NCBI GenBank assembly: GCA_030949385.1
Contig: JAUZSP010000007.1
Span: 317,210-381,209, forward strand
Origin: Gammaproteobacteria bacterium
GTDB taxonomy: Bacteria > Pseudomonadota > Gammaproteobacteria > JAUZRS01
Reading direction: 5' to 3'
DNA: 64,000 nt
Positions 45,034 through 56,655 of this stretch are shown in pieces. The translations under genes and the position numbers were made by a program. Position 1 is the stretch's first letter, and the number at the start of each line of letters is the position of its first letter. The notes below the pieces were generated by a model. That model searched no databases. It saw nothing but the letters and a program-made list of their open reading frames with translations, and was not told where the DNA came from.

Positions 45034-46536
45034 ATGGAAATCAGCGTCAAAAGTGGCAACCCAGAAAAACAACGTACCGCTTGTATTGTATTGGGCGTCT
45101 ACCAAACCCGAAAGTTAACCCACTCCGCCGAAGAAGTTGATAAAGCCAGCGATGGCTATCTTAGCAGCCTGATTCGACGAGGCGATATGGAAGGTGAGTT
45201 GGGGCAACATCTGATGCTGCACAACGTACCCAACACCCTCTGTGATCGGGTTTTATTGGTCGGCTGCGGCAAAGAACGCAAACTCAACGAAAGCGTTTAT
45301 AAAACCATTCAAGCCAATTGCGCCAAGCGCCTCGACCAGAGCGGCGCATCCGAAGCGGTCTCTTTCTTAACCGAGCTGCACGTTAAAACCCGCGAGATAC
45401 ACTGGAAAGTACGCACCGCCGCCGAAGAGAGCCAAAAAGCCCTCTACCGTTTTGACCAGCTGAAAAGCAGCAAAAACCTGCCCCGCCGCCCACTGAAAAA
45501 AATCACCTTCAGTGTGCCGTCCCGCCGCAACCTCAGCGACGGTGAAGAGGCGGTGCGCGAAGCGATGGCCATCGCCTCTGGGATTCATTTTGCTCGTGAT
45601 CTGAGCAACATGCCCGCCAACGTCTGCACCCCCACCTACTTGGCCAAACAAGGTCAACAACTCAGTCAGCAATACCCTGGAATCAAAACCAAAATTTTAG
45701 AAGAGAGTGACATGGAGCAGCTCGGCATGGGCGCGTTTCTCTCCGTCAGCCGTGGCAGCTCAGAACCGGCCAAATTGATCGTAATGGAGTACCTCAACGG
45801 CGATCCTGACGACCAACCCGTGGTACTGGTGGGCAAAGGCGTCACCTTTGACAGCGGCGGCATCTCCCTCAAAGCCGGTGCGGGCATGGATGAGATGAAA
45901 TTCGATATGTGCGGAGCCGCCAGCGTTTTTGGCACCCTACGCAGCATTGCCGAACTGCAACTGCCGATCAATTTGGTCTGCGTTGTCGGCGCCACAGAAA
46001 ACATGCCCGTCCCCGATGCCACCCGTCCTGGCGACATCGTTACCACCATGTCAGGTCAAACCGTAGAAATTCTCAACACCGATGCCGAAGGCCGTTTGGT
46101 GCTCTGTGATGCCCTCACTTATGTGGAAAAATACGATCCCGATGTGGTGATTGACATCGCCACCCTCACCGGAGCCTGCATCGTCGCTTTGGGTCACGAA
46201 CCCTCCGGCCTGTTCAGCAACCACAGTCCACTGGCCAACGACCTGCAAAACGCTGGACGCACCAGCGGTGACCGCTGCTGGGAACTGCCCCTATGGGACG
46301 AATATCAAGAACAGCTGCAAAGTAATTTTGCCGACATGGCCAACATCGGTGGCCGCAGTGCAGGCAGCATCACCGCCGCCTGTTTTCTGTCACGCTTCAG
46401 TAAAAAGTTCCACTGGGCGCATCTCGACATCGCCGGTACCGCCTGGCACAGCGGCAAAAACAAAGGGGCAACCGGTCGCCCTGTGGGTCTGTTAAGTCAA
46501 TACTTGCTTGACTACCAACAGGATAAAAAGGCGTAA
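45034..46536 (+). CDS. pepA: Leucyl aminopeptidase PepA
   Basis: 500 residues, the family length. C-terminal M17 domain with metal-site motifs [17 protein letters not shown] and the signature NTDAEGRL. Cytoplasmic hexameric aminopeptidase; in E. coli it also binds DNA at Xer sites and the carAB promoter. First gene of pepA–holC–(small gene)–FliL-like–valS. Confidence 0.96.
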   Translation: MEISVKSGNPEKQRTACIVLGVYQTRKLTHSAEEVDKASDGYLSSLIRRGDMEGELGQHLMLHNVPNTLCDRVLLVGCGKERKLNESVYKTIQANCAKRLDQSGASEAVSFLTELHVKTREIHWKVRTAAEESQKALYRFDQLKSSKNLPRRPLKKITFSVPSRRNLSDGEEAVREAMAIASGIHFARDLSNMPANVCTPTYLAKQGQQLSQQYPGIKTKILEESDMEQLGMGAFLSVSRGSSEPAKLIVMEYLNGDPDDQPVVLVGKGVTFDSGGISLKAGAGMDEMKFDMCGAASVFGTLRSIAELQLPINLVCVVGATENMPVPDATRPGDIVTTMSGQTVEILNTDAEGRLVLCDALTYVEKYDPDVVIDIATLTGACIVALGHEPSGLFSNHSPLANDLQNAGRTSGDRCWELPLWDEYQEQLQSNFADMANIGGRSAGSITAACFLSRFSKKFHWAHLDIAGTAWHSGKNKGATGRPVGLLSQYLLDYQQDKKA

Positions 46537-46542
46537 GAGTTC

Positions 46543-46974
46543 ATGACCCACGTTGATTTTTATCTGCTCAGCGACGAAAGCCGCAGTGAACGGCTGCGTT
46601 TTGTCTGTCGATTGGTGGAAAAAATCCACAACGTGGGGCAAGGCATTTACATTCATTGCTCATCGGAAGCGGAACAAAACAGCCTTGATGATCAGCTCTG
46701 GACCTTTAAGGCCAACGCCTTTATTGCCCATCAAATCGTCACAGCCAACGCCTATAAAAATGCTGATGCTTCGATTTGGTTGGGCATGAATTTTGAACCC
46801 GATGGCAAAGAACCGATTCTGATCAACCTTGGCATTGAAATCCCACCTTTTTTCAGCCGTTTTGAGCGGGTCTTAGAGGTGGTCAATCAAGAACAAACGT
46901 TGCGTCAGCACGGACGTGAAAAATATCGCTTTTATCAACAACGTGGTTATCTGTTACGCCACCACCCACTCTAA
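46543..46974 (+). CDS. holC: DNA polymerase III chi subunit
   Basis: 143 residues. Starts THVDFYLLSDESRSERLRFVCRLVEK, contains IYIHCSSEAEQNSLDDQLW and NLGIEIPPFFSRFERVLEVV, as in HolC. It links the clamp loader to SSB. Six bases after pepA. Confidence 0.93.
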   Translation: MTHVDFYLLSDESRSERLRFVCRLVEKIHNVGQGIYIHCSSEAEQNSLDDQLWTFKANAFIAHQIVTANAYKNADASIWLGMNFEPDGKEPILINLGIEIPPFFSRFERVLEVVNQEQTLRQHGREKYRFYQQRGYLLRHHPL

Positions 46975-46989
46975 AAAGGGCTAAATACC

Positions 46990-47229
46990 GTGAAAAACAG
47001 AAAAACACAACAGAGAATACCGATCCTACAAGACATCGTTGATAAGAATCTTGCCAGTTCAGCAAAGATCAGAAGCGAACATCAAGAGCCAAAAATTGAT
47101 GAACGCCCCAACAGCGCCGCCGTCGAGATGATCGTTAACCGCGTGTTATTAAAGTACCTGCCCAAAATTCGCCAAGAGTTGATTACCGAACTCAGCCAGC
47201 TCAACATCAAAGAAAAACCATCGGAGTGA
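46990..47229 (+). CDS. Small hypothetical protein in the holC–valS interval
   Basis: 79 residues from a GTG 9 bases after AAGGG. Charged, mainly helical, no TM segment: IPILQDIVDKNLASSAKI near the N-terminus and VEMIVNRVLLKYLPKIRQEL near the C-terminus. Small uncharacterised proteins often lie between holC and valS in this class; the function is unknown. Confidence 0.65.
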   Translation: MKNRKTQQRIPILQDIVDKNLASSAKIRSEHQEPKIDERPNSAAVEMIVNRVLLKYLPKIRQELITELSQLNIKEKPSE

Positions 47230-47268
47230 CGATACAGAGAGCAACCCTCAACACAGTGAAATTCTCTT

Positions 47269-47676
47269 ATGTCTCCTACACACCTTGTCCTAATCAGCCT
47301 ACTCACCAGCCTGATGAGCACCACCAGCAACGCTGAAGCCCCAGCCACTGAAAACAGACCTGACCCTATTTACGTCAGTATGCATCCGCACTTTATCGTC
47401 AACTTAGCCGACGATCCGCGCCATTTCATCCAAATGAAGGCCAAAGCCCAAGTCGAAGACAAAGCCACCCGCGAGGACCTGCGTCTGCACATGCCCGCCG
47501 TACACCACAATTTGATCTTACTGCTCAGCCAACTGACCCAAGCCGACATGGCCAGCGTAAAGAAAAAAGAGTTGATGCGTAAAAACGTCACCGAGTCGAT
47601 TCGCAAAACCCTAGAGCAGTACGCCGAACACCACGCGGTGAAAAACTTCTTTATTACCAGCCTGATTGTTCAATAA
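47269..47676 (+). CDS. FliL-like periplasmic protein
   Basis: 135 residues. Signal peptide (VLISLLTSLMSTTSNAEA) then a FliL-type domain: IYVSMHPHFIVNLADDPRHFIQMKAKAQV, MPAVHHNLILLLSQLTQADM, and the end VKNFFITSLIVQ. FliL regulates the flagellar stator, but here no flagellar gene is near and the membrane helix is replaced by a cleavable-looking signal peptide. Probably a solitary FliL homologue of unknown role. Confidence 0.72.
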   Translation: MSPTHLVLISLLTSLMSTTSNAEAPATENRPDPIYVSMHPHFIVNLADDPRHFIQMKAKAQVEDKATREDLRLHMPAVHHNLILLLSQLTQADMASVKKKELMRKNVTESIRKTLEQYAEHHAVKNFFITSLIVQ

Positions 47677-47786
47677 GCCCACTCCTTTTCCTCTGATGCC
47701 CCCAATAACTCAAATCGGGCTTGGGGTCATGCCCGCATTCAGGCAAAATAAGCTCCTTTTTATCACCCCACGCCTGTTGAGAGATC

Positions 47787-50618
47787 ATGGACAAAACCTA
47801 TAACCCGCACGCCCTTGAACAACGTTGGTACCAAACCTGGGAAAACAACGGCCACTTCAGCCCCAAAACCGAGGGTGACGAGAGCTACTGCATCATGATC
47901 CCACCGCCCAACGTCACCGGCAGCCTGCACATGGGGCACGGGTTTAACAACACCATCATGGACACCTTGATCCGTTTTCAACGCATGTCAGGCAAAAACA
48001 CCCTTTGGCAAGCGGGCAGCGACCATGCGGGCATCGCCACCCAAATGGTGGTGGAGCGACAACTGGAAGCGGAGGGCAAAACCCGCCACGATCTGGGACG
48101 CGAAGCCTTCATCGAACGCATCTGGAAATGGCGCGAAGAGTCTGGCAGCAACATCACCCGCCAGCAGCGCCGCCTCGGCTCTTCGCTCGATTGGCAAAAC
48201 GAACGTTTCACTATGGACGACGGTCTCTCCGAAGCAGTGCGTGAGGTCTTTGTGCGCCTGCACGAAGAGGGCTTGATCTACCGTGGTAAACGGCTGGTGA
48301 ACTGGGACACCCAACTGCACACCGCCGTCTCCGATCTGGAAGTGATCTCCACAGAAGAGAACGGCCACATGTGGCACATGCGCTACCCGCTGAGCAACGG
48401 CCAAGGCCACCTCACCGTCGCCACCACCCGCCCTGAAACTCTGCTTGGCGATTGCGCCGTAGCGGTCAATCCCAAGGACGAACGCTACCAACATCTGATC
48501 GGTGAGCTGCTGGAGCTGCCGCTCACTGGGCGTAAAATCCCCATCATCGCCGACGAAGAGCACGTCGATCCCGAATTTGGCACCGGCTGCGTCAAGATCA
48601 CCCCCGCCCACGACTTCAACGATTACGCTGTCTGGCAACGTCACCGCGACGAACTGCCCATTAGCGAGCAGCCCCACGGTGGTCTGATCAACATCTTTAC
48701 CATCGACGCCGCCATTCGCGCCAACGACCTCGAAGCCAACGAAGGCCAACTGCTGCCCGAGGCCTACATCGGTCTGGATCGTTACGTCGCTCGCAAACAG
48801 ATGGTGGCCGATCTGGAAGCCGCTGGCCTACTGGAAAAAATCGACGATCACAAATTGATGGTGCCACGAGGGGATCGCTCCAACAGCGTCATCGAACCCT
48901 TTCTCACCGATCAATGGTACGTCAAAGTGGCTCCGCTGGCCGGGCCGGCCATCGACGCGGTCAAAAGCGGCGAAATCAAATTTGTACCCGACAACTGGAA
49001 AAACACCTATTTTGAGTGGATGAACAACATTCAAGATTGGTGTATCAGCCGTCAAATCTGGTGGGGGCACCGCATCCCCGCTTGGTACGATGACGACGAC
49101 AACGTCTATGTGGGACGCAACGAAGCGGAGGTGCGCAGCAAACACAACCTGTCTGCCGACTACCCCTTACGCCAAGACGAAGACGTTCTGGACACCTGGT
49201 TCAGCTCTGCTCTGTGGCCGTTTTCCACCCTTGGCTGGCCCAACGACACCGAACGCTTGCAGGAATTTTACCCCACCAACGTTTTAGTCACCGGCTTTGA
49301 CATCATCTTCTTCTGGGTGGCGCGGATGATCATGATGGGGAAAAAATTCATGGGCGGCGCGGTACCCTTCAAAGAGGTCTACGTACACGGTCTGGTGCGC
49401 GACAGCCACGGCGATAAAATGTCCAAATCCAAGGGAAACGTACTCGACCCCATCGACCTGATCGACGGCATTGACCTAGAGAGCTTGGTACAAAAACGCA
49501 CCCAAGGCATGATGCAGCCCAAGCTGGCGAAAAAGATCGAAAAACAGACCCGCAAAGAGTTTCCCGATGGCATCGCCAGCTTTGGCACCGATGCGCTGCG
49601 TTTCACCTTCGCCGCCCTCGCCTCTACTGGGCGCGACATCAAGTTCGACATGGGACGCATCGAAGGCTATCGCAATTTTTGCAACAAGCTCTGGAACGCC
49701 TCCCGTTACGTGCTGATGAACAGCGAAGGCCACGACTGCGGCCAAAACGGCGGCGAGATTGAATTCTCCAGCGCCGACCGTTGGATTCTCTCCCAGCTGC
49801 AACAAACCAGCAGCACCGTGGGCAGCGCCCTCGAAGGCTACCGTTTTGACCACGCCGCCCAAGCGATTTACGACTTCACTTGGCATCACTACTGTGACTG
49901 GTATCTGGAGCTGACCAAAACCGTACTCACCAGCGAAACGGCCTCCGCCGCTGCCAAACGCGGCACGCGCCAAACGCTGCTGCGGGTGTTGGAAAGCCTG
50001 CTGCGCCTGAGTCACCCCATCATGCCCTTTATCACAGAAGAGATCTGGCAAACCGTGGCTCCGCTGGCCGGTGTTGAAGGCGACACCATTATGTTGCAAG
50101 CCTTCCCCAAATCCGATGAAAAGCTGATTGATCCAGAGGCCAGCAAAGAGATGGAGTGGGTGATGGCCTTTATTCTCGGTGTGCGCCGCATCAAAGGCGA
50201 GATGAACATCGCGCCAAGCAAAACCATCCCTGTTCTACTGGCCAACGCCTCCGAGCAAGATCAGAGTTGGGCAGAAAAAGCCCGCCCCTATCTGGACTTT
50301 CTGGCCAAAACCGAGTCACTCACTGTTCTCTCTGCCGACGACGAGGAGCCTGAGTCCGCCATTGCTCTGATCGGTGAGATGAAAATCTTGATCCCCTTAG
50401 CCGGTCTGATCGACAAAGAAGCGGAATTACAGCGGCTGCAAAAAGAGATTGGCAAACTGGAAAAAGAAGCAGCGCGCATCGGTGGCAAACTCAACAACGA
50501 CAAATTTGTTGCTAAAGCACCCGCCGCCGTAGTGGAAAAAGAGCGCACCAAATTGGCCGAGGTGAACTCCGCACTGGGTAATCTACAACAACAAGCGAAC
50601 AAAATCAGTGCCCTATAA
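47787..50618 (+). CDS. valS: Valyl-tRNA synthetase
   Basis: 943 residues. Class I motifs HIGH ([14 protein letters not shown]) and KMSKS ([13 protein letters not shown]), the editing domain around [17 protein letters not shown], and a C-terminal coiled coil ([18 protein letters not shown]). It charges tRNA-Val in the cytoplasm and removes threonine. I see no T-box upstream. Confidence 0.97.
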   Translation: MDKTYNPHALEQRWYQTWENNGHFSPKTEGDESYCIMIPPPNVTGSLHMGHGFNNTIMDTLIRFQRMSGKNTLWQAGSDHAGIATQMVVERQLEAEGKTRHDLGREAFIERIWKWREESGSNITRQQRRLGSSLDWQNERFTMDDGLSEAVREVFVRLHEEGLIYRGKRLVNWDTQLHTAVSDLEVISTEENGHMWHMRYPLSNGQGHLTVATTRPETLLGDCAVAVNPKDERYQHLIGELLELPLTGRKIPIIADEEHVDPEFGTGCVKITPAHDFNDYAVWQRHRDELPISEQPHGGLINIFTIDAAIRANDLEANEGQLLPEAYIGLDRYVARKQMVADLEAAGLLEKIDDHKLMVPRGDRSNSVIEPFLTDQWYVKVAPLAGPAIDAVKSGEIKFVPDNWKNTYFEWMNNIQDWCISRQIWWGHRIPAWYDDDDNVYVGRNEAEVRSKHNLSADYPLRQDEDVLDTWFSSALWPFSTLGWPNDTERLQEFYPTNVLVTGFDIIFFWVARMIMMGKKFMGGAVPFKEVYVHGLVRDSHGDKMSKSKGNVLDPIDLIDGIDLESLVQKRTQGMMQPKLAKKIEKQTRKEFPDGIASFGTDALRFTFAALASTGRDIKFDMGRIEGYRNFCNKLWNASRYVLMNSEGHDCGQNGGEIEFSSADRWILSQLQQTSSTVGSALEGYRFDHAAQAIYDFTWHHYCDWYLELTKTVLTSETASAAAKRGTRQTLLRVLESLLRLSHPIMPFITEEIWQTVAPLAGVEGDTIMLQAFPKSDEKLIDPEASKEMEWVMAFILGVRRIKGEMNIAPSKTIPVLLANASEQDQSWAEKARPYLDFLAKTESLTVLSADDEEPESAIALIGEMKILIPLAGLIDKEAELQRLQKEIGKLEKEAARIGGKLNNDKFVAKAPAAVVEKERTKLAEVNSALGNLQQQANKISAL

Positions 50619-50630
50619 AAAGGAAACAAC

Positions 50631-51185
50631 ATGAATGATCTCCCCAGTCGTGAGCAACAAGTGCTCGCCGTACATGCGGAATTTATTATTAAAGTGGTGC
50701 AGTGCAGCCAAGATTTCAGCCGTCACAGCGAGCTGGATGAGCTGTTCAACTTTGCCCAAAAAAACGGCTGGGGTGATTTGGTCGCAGTGCTCCGAAAAAT
50801 CACTGCTGGCCAGAGAGAGACAAGTCTGCTGCTAACACTGGATAAAGAGGACAGCCTGATCGCCACGGCCATTCTGCGCGGTCTGCAAGACCCCAATACG
50901 CTGCCCACACTGCAAGCCCCAGCCGATGCAGGGGTGGCCGCCCCTGGTCTGGCGGCCATGATCCATGCCGCAGCCAAGGGGGATGTGCAAGCACTGGAGA
51001 TTCTGGGCAATATGGCCCAACAGATGCAGCAAGCGGGCGGGGATATGAAAAACATGGGGGGATTGTTACGCCGCTTGATCAACGGCGAACGGAATTACGA
51101 TCAATTGGGTAAAAAGCTGGGTAAACAGGCCGAAAGCCTGCTGACCTCTTTATTGGCTGAATTGGGTAAACTGGAGGCGCATTAA
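50631..51185 (+). CDS. Hypothetical protein after valS
   Basis: 184 residues, no signal or TM segment, with helical and Ala/Gln-rich composition. N-terminal SREQQVLAVHAEFIIKVVQC; middle AAKGDVQALEILGNMAQQMQ; C-terminal LRRLINGERNYDQLGKKLGK. An AAAGGAAAC lies before the ATG. Probably co-transcribed with valS. I recognise no domain. Confidence 0.75.
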   Translation: MNDLPSREQQVLAVHAEFIIKVVQCSQDFSRHSELDELFNFAQKNGWGDLVAVLRKITAGQRETSLLLTLDKEDSLIATAILRGLQDPNTLPTLQAPADAGVAAPGLAAMIHAAAKGDVQALEILGNMAQQMQQAGGDMKNMGGLLRRLINGERNYDQLGKKLGKQAESLLTSLLAELGKLEAH

Positions 51186-51201
51186 AAGTGAACCATAAGC
51201 T

Positions 51202-52812
51202 TTAAAACAAACGCAACTCCACTCGGCGATTGGCTTTACGCCCCTCTGCCGTTGAGTTATCTGCAATGGGATTGCTGTCACCGTACCCCTCTGCGGTCAA
51301 ACGATCCCCATCAACACCCAACGAGATCAAGTAATCTCGCACCGACTCCGCTCGCTGTTGAGCCAGTTGTTGATTTAACTCTTCTGAACCACTGCTGTCG
51401 GTGTAACCCGCAAGCTCTGCATGCAGATCGGGGGAGTCAATCAGACGATCAGCCACCTTTTCCCAAGCCTGTTTTGCCGACTCTGACAACAGTTGAAACC
51501 CGTAGGCTTCAAACGAAGTTTCCACCTTGTCCGAAGAAAGGTCTTGAGAATTATTTTTACACGATTCGGGTAAATCGTTGTCAACAGAAATCTGTTTTAG
51601 CGCTTGAACCAGATGCGCTTCAACACGGCGATTTTGGCTACGCCCTTCATCCAAATCGTTGCTCGCAATAGGAGCAGACTCACCATAGGCTTTGATGCGT
51701 AACTGATCGGCGTGAACCCCATGTGCCATTAAAAACCGCTGCACTGACTGAGAACGTTTTAATGAAAGACGCTGATTAAACTCATCCGTCCCTTTACTGT
51801 CCGTATGGCCAGACAATTCAACCACCACATTCGGAAATTGTTGAATCTGAGCCGCAATTTTACTCCATATTTTTTCACCAACGTCAGACAGTTCGGCAGA
51901 CGCAAATTCAAACGGTACCGCACTGCGACTCAAATCAATTTCAATCAGCGCACAACCATCGACACCCACCGATTTACCCAGTGCGGTATTGGGACAACAA
52001 TCTTGCTCATCCAAAACACCATCACCGTCGCCGTCAGATATAATTTCACGATTTTGAACAGCCATTGTTTTTTTAATCTGACAACCGTCATCATCGACCA
52101 CCACACCTGCCGGTGTGTTGACACAAAGATCAATCAGATTATAAACGCCGTCACCATCACTGTCAGAAGGCGGCGTTATTTTAACCTGAGGTTTAGGCTG
52201 TGGCTGGAGCTCTATCCGTGGTTCGGGTTTAGACGGATTAAACAGCTGGTAACGCAGACCAGCCGAAGCCACGAACGCATCCTTACCATAACTGCTCATG
52301 TCCACCAGTAAGCGCCAGTCGTTACTGAATTTCCATGCCGCTCCCAAACCAAGGTGGGCATTCAGCTGTAAATTTTGATCAAACTTAATCCGTGGATCCG
52401 TAACAGAGTGTTGTGTTGTATGCACACCTGCTTTCAAATAAGGAGAAATAACATTTCTGGCCGAAAAAGGCATCCAAGAAAGGCTGCTACCATAATATTG
52501 ATAACTCAAGTCTCCCAACAGCCCTGACCCACCAGAAACCTCAGCGGCTCCCGCATCCAGATAAAAACCACTGAATAAAAACTTCTCTCTCCAAAGGTAA
52601 TCGAGTGACAGAGAAAATCCACTTGACTGTTTATTGCTGACGCTTAAACCACTGCCATTTTCTTGTGGAGAAAGAAGGCTGGCTCCCACCAAACCACTCA
52701 CAGACCAAGGTGAGGATGCTTCTTCAGCGCTCAGTGTGTTTTGCCCTGCTGACAACGCCAGCAAAGTAAAAACAAACAAACGATTGTGGTTAAAACGCCG
52801 ACATTTCATCAT
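51202..52812 (-). CDS. OmpA-like barrel protein with TSP3 repeats and two OmpA domains
   Basis: 536 residues. Signal peptide (LFVFTLLALSAGQNTLSAEE), a beta-rich domain (about 30–200, like small outer-membrane barrels), two thrombospondin-type-3 calcium motifs (SDSDGDGVYNLIDLC, DGDGDGVLDEQDCC), then two separate OmpA C-terminal peptidoglycan-binding domains (VVVELSGHTDSKGTDEFNQR … and LHAELAGYTDSSGSEELNQQ …, each ending NRRVE). A double OmpA domain is unusual. It should anchor the outer membrane to the wall. Last gene of the five-gene surface cluster, 15 bases after its paralogue. Confidence 0.85.
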   Translation of the reverse strand: MMKCRRFNHNRLFVFTLLALSAGQNTLSAEEASSPWSVSGLVGASLLSPQENGSGLSVSNKQSSGFSLSLDYLWREKFLFSGFYLDAGAAEVSGGSGLLGDLSYQYYGSSLSWMPFSARNVISPYLKAGVHTTQHSVTDPRIKFDQNLQLNAHLGLGAAWKFSNDWRLLVDMSSYGKDAFVASAGLRYQLFNPSKPEPRIELQPQPKPQVKITPPSDSDGDGVYNLIDLCVNTPAGVVVDDDGCQIKKTMAVQNREIISDGDGDGVLDEQDCCPNTALGKSVGVDGCALIEIDLSRSAVPFEFASAELSDVGEKIWSKIAAQIQQFPNVVVELSGHTDSKGTDEFNQRLSLKRSQSVQRFLMAHGVHADQLRIKAYGESAPIASNDLDEGRSQNRRVEAHLVQALKQISVDNDLPESCKNNSQDLSSDKVETSFEAYGFQLLSESAKQAWEKVADRLIDSPDLHAELAGYTDSSGSEELNQQLAQQRAESVRDYLISLGVDGDRLTAEGYGDSNPIADNSTAEGRKANRRVELRLF

Positions 52813-52826
52813 AAAAATTCATCCTT

Positions 52827-54472
52827 TCAGCGGCTATAAAGCACCACTCTGCGGTTCTTTTTTCGTCCTTCTGGAGTCAAGTTGTCCGCAATGGGGTTGC
52901 TCTCTCCGTAGCCTTTAGCCGTTAATTGTTGTTCACCTTACACCTAGCAGAAATCAAATAATCTCGTACCGTCTCAGCGCGCTGCTGAGAAAGTTGCAAA
53001 TTAAGTTCTGCGGCACCACTGCTGTCAGTGTAACCAGCCAATTCAACTTTTAACTGAGGATTCTGTTTTAATTGCTCTGCCACCCCACTCCAAGCCCGTT
53101 TGGCTGACTCGGATAACACCTGAAAGCCATAAGCCTCAAAAGACGTCTCTACCTCTTCCAATACGGGCAGTTGAAAACGCTGCTTGCAAACAGCGGGCAA
53201 TTCATCCACAGAAATCATTTTCAATTTCTGCACGATATGCGCTTCCACTCGCCGATTGCTGCGCCGCCCCTCTTCCGTACGGTTATCCGCTATGGGTTGT
53301 GACTCGCCATAGCCTTGGACACGCAACTGTTTTTCTTGCACCCCTTTCGAGGTCAAAAATGCTTCCACTGTTTTTGCACGTTTAAGAGAGAATTTTTGAT
53401 TAAAAGTAGCGGATCCTTTGCTGTCCGTGTGGCCACCAAGCTCCACGATCACATTAGGAAACTGTTTGATTTGTTTGGCAATGTTCGCCCAAATTTTTTC
53501 TCCTATTAAAGACAGTTTCTCAGAACCAAATTCAAACGGAACCTCACTGTTACTCAAATCAATTTCTATAATGGCACAACCGTATTCATCCACCGTCTTA
53601 CCCAACGCGGTATTCGGGCAGCAATCACGACTATCAGGCACACCGTCACCGTCTCTGTCCAAGACAACAACACAGCCTTTCGCATCCACTTTGCTATTGG
53701 CCGCACTGTTTTCACAGCGGTCTTGAGCGTCAGGAATACCGTCACCGTCGCTGTCCAAGACAACAACACAGCCTTTCACATCCACTTCACTATTGGCCGC
53801 ACTGTTTTCACAGCGGTCTTGAGCATCAGGAATACCGTCCAAGTCCGTATCAAGCACACCAGTCGATTTTTTATTAAACAATTGGTAACGCAAGCCAAGC
53901 GAGGCAAAATAAGCATCTTTGCCATAAGTGGTCAAATCCAATAAAGCACGCCAATCATCACTGAACCTCCAGCTCGTACCCAAACCAAAATGGCTGTTCA
54001 CTGCATTGTCTTTTGTGTATTTTATTTTCGGATTGCTAACACTGTTTTGTGTCGAATGCAGCCCTGCCTTTAAATATGGAGAAAAATTATTTCGTACAGA
54101 AAAAGGCGACCAAGAAAGACTTCCCCCCACATATTGATAATCAAGATCACCCAATACCTGAGAACCACTGGAAACCTCGGAGGCTCCTGCATTCAGATAA
54201 AAACCACTGAGCAACAGTTGCTCATGCCAACGATAATCCAAAGCAACACCATAACCACTGGATTGTTTTGTACTGATCCATAAACCACTGTTATTTTCTT
54301 GCGGTGAGAGAGCACTTACACCCACCGTCGCACTGACAGACCAGGGTGATAACTGAGGCGTCTCTGTCAACACATTGGACTCAATGGCCAACACCTGAGA
54401 AGGCAGCAAGACCAAGGCACTACAAACAGAGAGATAAAGAGAGTTCGGATGTAAGCATCGATATTTCGTCAT
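52827..54472 (-). pseudogene. Second double-OmpA/TSP3 barrel protein, frameshifted near the C-terminus
   Basis: Paralogue of the downstream gene: signal peptide (YLSVCSALVLLPSQVLA), barrel domain, three TSP3 motifs (two in 32-residue tandem copies, DSDGDGIPDAQDRCENS) and two OmpA domains. The frame as written stops at 52922 with RCKVNNN in the middle of the second OmpA domain; the missing end (LTAKGYGESNPIADNLTPEG …) continues in another frame to TGA at 52827. Restoring one base near 52935–52945 gives 548 residues. The start ATG at 54472 overlaps the stop of the TSP3 gene before it (ATGA). Whether this is decay or a sequence error is open. Confidence 0.8.
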
Positions 54473-56655
54473 AAAAATTTTCTGCACCGCGAAACATCCT
54501 GTTTCAACGAAAAGCTCCAAAAACGGGCCAACATCAATGTGACCATAAAAAATAAAAACAGACTGCTTTGACTGCCCGCACCAAAAACAGCCGTATCCAA
54601 AACACTCGATTTCAAACACGCCTCACTATCAACACCTGGCCGACAGGAATTTAAGTTATCAAGATCCGCTTGATCGCTCAAACCATCCCCATCAGCGTCG
54701 ATCAGATTCGATTCCAGCGCATCAATAACGCCATCCCCGTCCGTGTCCGTCGGGGTGAGGCCTGTACCCACCTCAAGATTATCTGGAATACCATCACTGT
54801 CGCTGTCGCCGTTGTTCGGGTTCGTTCCCAATTGAAGTTCAACCCCATCACTGAGGCCATCACCATCACTGTCACACGCGGCGACCAAATTGGAGGGCAA
54901 ACAGGCATTATTGTTGTCCGCATCCAGTTGATCCACCACACCGTCACCATCTGTGTCGATAACATTGGACTCCAAGGCATCAATGATTCCATCCCCATCC
55001 GTATCAATCGCGCTGGCCGGATTCGCACCCACCTCAACCCCGTCATCAATACCATCGCCGTCGCTATCAGCAAGGTTAGGGTCGGTTCCCGCTTGAGCCT
55101 CTTGCGTATTAGTCAGACCATCACCATCGGCATCACAAATGCCCACCGTGGCATCAGGGTTACAGGCGTCATTGTTGGCCGGATCGAGCTGATCCACCAC
55201 CCCGTCACCATCGCTGTCCAACAGGTTGGAGTCCAACGCATCAATGATTCCATCACCATCGCCGTCCAGAGCCGCCACAGTGGGGTAATTGGCACCCACC
55301 TCAACACCGTCATCAATACCATCGCCGTCGCTGTCCGCGTTGTTCGAATTAGTGCCTAAGGCCACTTCTTGTACGTCGCTCAGACCGTCACCGTCCGCAT
55401 CGCTTAAGGCCAAACAAACGATACTGAGTGCATTAGGCAAACAGGGGTCGGCATTGGCGTTGTCTTGCTGATTGCTGAACAGATCACCGTCGTCATCGAG
55501 AAGATCCGACTCCAGCGCATCAATAATGCCATCGTTATCCGTGTCGATGGCCGCTAAAGCGGGGTAAGTCAAACCCACTTCAACACCGTCTTGCACCCCA
55601 TCGCCATCACTGTCCGCGTTGTGGGGATCGGTGCCTAACACCACTTCATCGCTGTCTTTTAGACCGTCCGCATCGCTGTCCAGTGGGCGAAAAAATAAGG
55701 GCTTCAACGACTGCTGAAAAGGCACACCAAGAGGAACAATCGCACCGGTACCCACATAAAAGAGCTGAGCATAAACGGTATAATTGCCCGCCAAAGCGGC
55801 ATTGAAAGGGAAATTAATCAAATCAATAGGCCGATTAATAATCGTATTGGCCACTGCGGTGAATGGAATTCGGATCACCATTGGCGAATTACCTTTCGGA
55901 TCAATGACCGAATACTCCAGCAAGTAATTACCCGCCTGCACAATGTTCAAGTTTGTCTGCACTTTCAGGTCGATATTGCCCCCGACCGTATTGGCACTGA
56001 CCACATTCAAAGCCGTAATCTGCCCCTGTGCGCCTGCACCGCCATCAATCACCAGCTGACCGGCGGTGACGATCACCGCCCAACTGCTGCCTTTCACCAC
56101 AGAAGGCTGAATCACCACCGTGTTATTACCCACCACCACACTGCCCAATGGGATCTTAAACACGCTGGTGCTGTAACTGGCGTTAAAACCGGTCAAATAA
56201 CTGCCCTGATTAATCGGCACATTGGCGCGATCAACAAAGCCAGTCGGCACTCCTGACCCCAGTAAAACACCGTTGAAAGTCACTGTATCCAACTCAGGAA
56301 AAGTGGGATTAGCAGGGTCATCTTCGTCCACATCAAAGGCGGTGAGGGTTAAATAGGCCGTCTGCTGTGGCAAAGCGCCGGTGACGTTGATATTGAACTC
56401 AATCGGCCCTGCTTGCTGAATACCAAAGGGTACCGCCAAGGCGTGCACCACCGGCTGTCCTCCATTGCCTTGGGCGTTACTGGTAAAAACCAGATCACCA
56501 TCAGGAATAGGGGTCACCCCGTCTTGAGCTAAGTTGTCCGCAAAGGTAATGTAGGTGTTGCCCGCATATGCCGACGGCGCACAGACAACAGCAAGCAGCA
56601 GCACGCCTCGTTTCAACCGATCACAACCCAAACTCAAAAATAATTTCCATATCAT
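54469..56655 (-). CDS. Secreted TSP3-repeat protein, paralogue C (728 aa)
   Basis: 728 residues from the ATG 11 bases after AAGGA. Signal peptide ending [14 protein letters not shown]; an N-terminal domain of about 300 residues shared by all three paralogues; then four copies of an 87-residue unit, each with four DxDxDG calcium motifs (for example [17 protein letters not shown] and [14 protein letters not shown]) and a Cys pair ([13 protein letters not shown]); then the tail [11 protein letters not shown], a hydrophobic helix and a basic end. Expected to bind calcium and be exported; the function is unknown. Coupled to the OmpA-like gene downstream. Confidence 0.8.
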   Translation of the reverse strand: MIWKLFLSLGCDRLKRGVLLLAVVCAPSAYAGNTYITFADNLAQDGVTPIPDGDLVFTSNAQGNGGQPVVHALAVPFGIQQAGPIEFNINVTGALPQQTAYLTLTAFDVDEDDPANPTFPELDTVTFNGVLLGSGVPTGFVDRANVPINQGSYLTGFNASYSTSVFKIPLGSVVVGNNTVVIQPSVVKGSSWAVIVTAGQLVIDGGAGAQGQITALNVVSANTVGGNIDLKVQTNLNIVQAGNYLLEYSVIDPKGNSPMVIRIPFTAVANTIINRPIDLINFPFNAALAGNYTVYAQLFYVGTGAIVPLGVPFQQSLKPLFFRPLDSDADGLKDSDEVVLGTDPHNADSDGDGVQDGVEVGLTYPALAAIDTDNDGIIDALESDLLDDDGDLFSNQQDNANADPCLPNALSIVCLALSDADGDGLSDVQEVALGTNSNNADSDGDGIDDGVEVGANYPTVAALDGDGDGIIDALDSNLLDSDGDGVVDQLDPANNDACNPDATVGICDADGDGLTNTQEAQAGTDPNLADSDGDGIDDGVEVGANPASAIDTDGDGIIDALESNVIDTDGDGVVDQLDADNNNACLPSNLVAACDSDGDGLSDGVELQLGTNPNNGDSDSDGIPDNLEVGTGLTPTDTDGDGVIDALESNLIDADGDGLSDQADLDNLNSCRPGVDSEACLKSSVLDTAVFGAGSQSSLFLFFMVTLMLARFWSFSLKQDVSRCRKFL
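54625..55683. repeat. About 260-bp coding repeats, 4 copies (paralogue C)
   Basis: Tandem units of 87 codons built of DxDxDG motifs. Units 2–4 are close to each other and to units of the two other paralogues, so exchange between genes is likely. Confidence 0.8.

Noticed and set aside
47677-47786. T-box or other riboswitch upstream of valS
   Set aside because: The gap is only 110 bases and lacks a T-box sequence or a terminator/antiterminator pair.
47988-48749. 253-codon minus-strand ORF inside valS
   Set aside because: Shadow frame of the synthetase gene, which has HIGH and KMSKS motifs.
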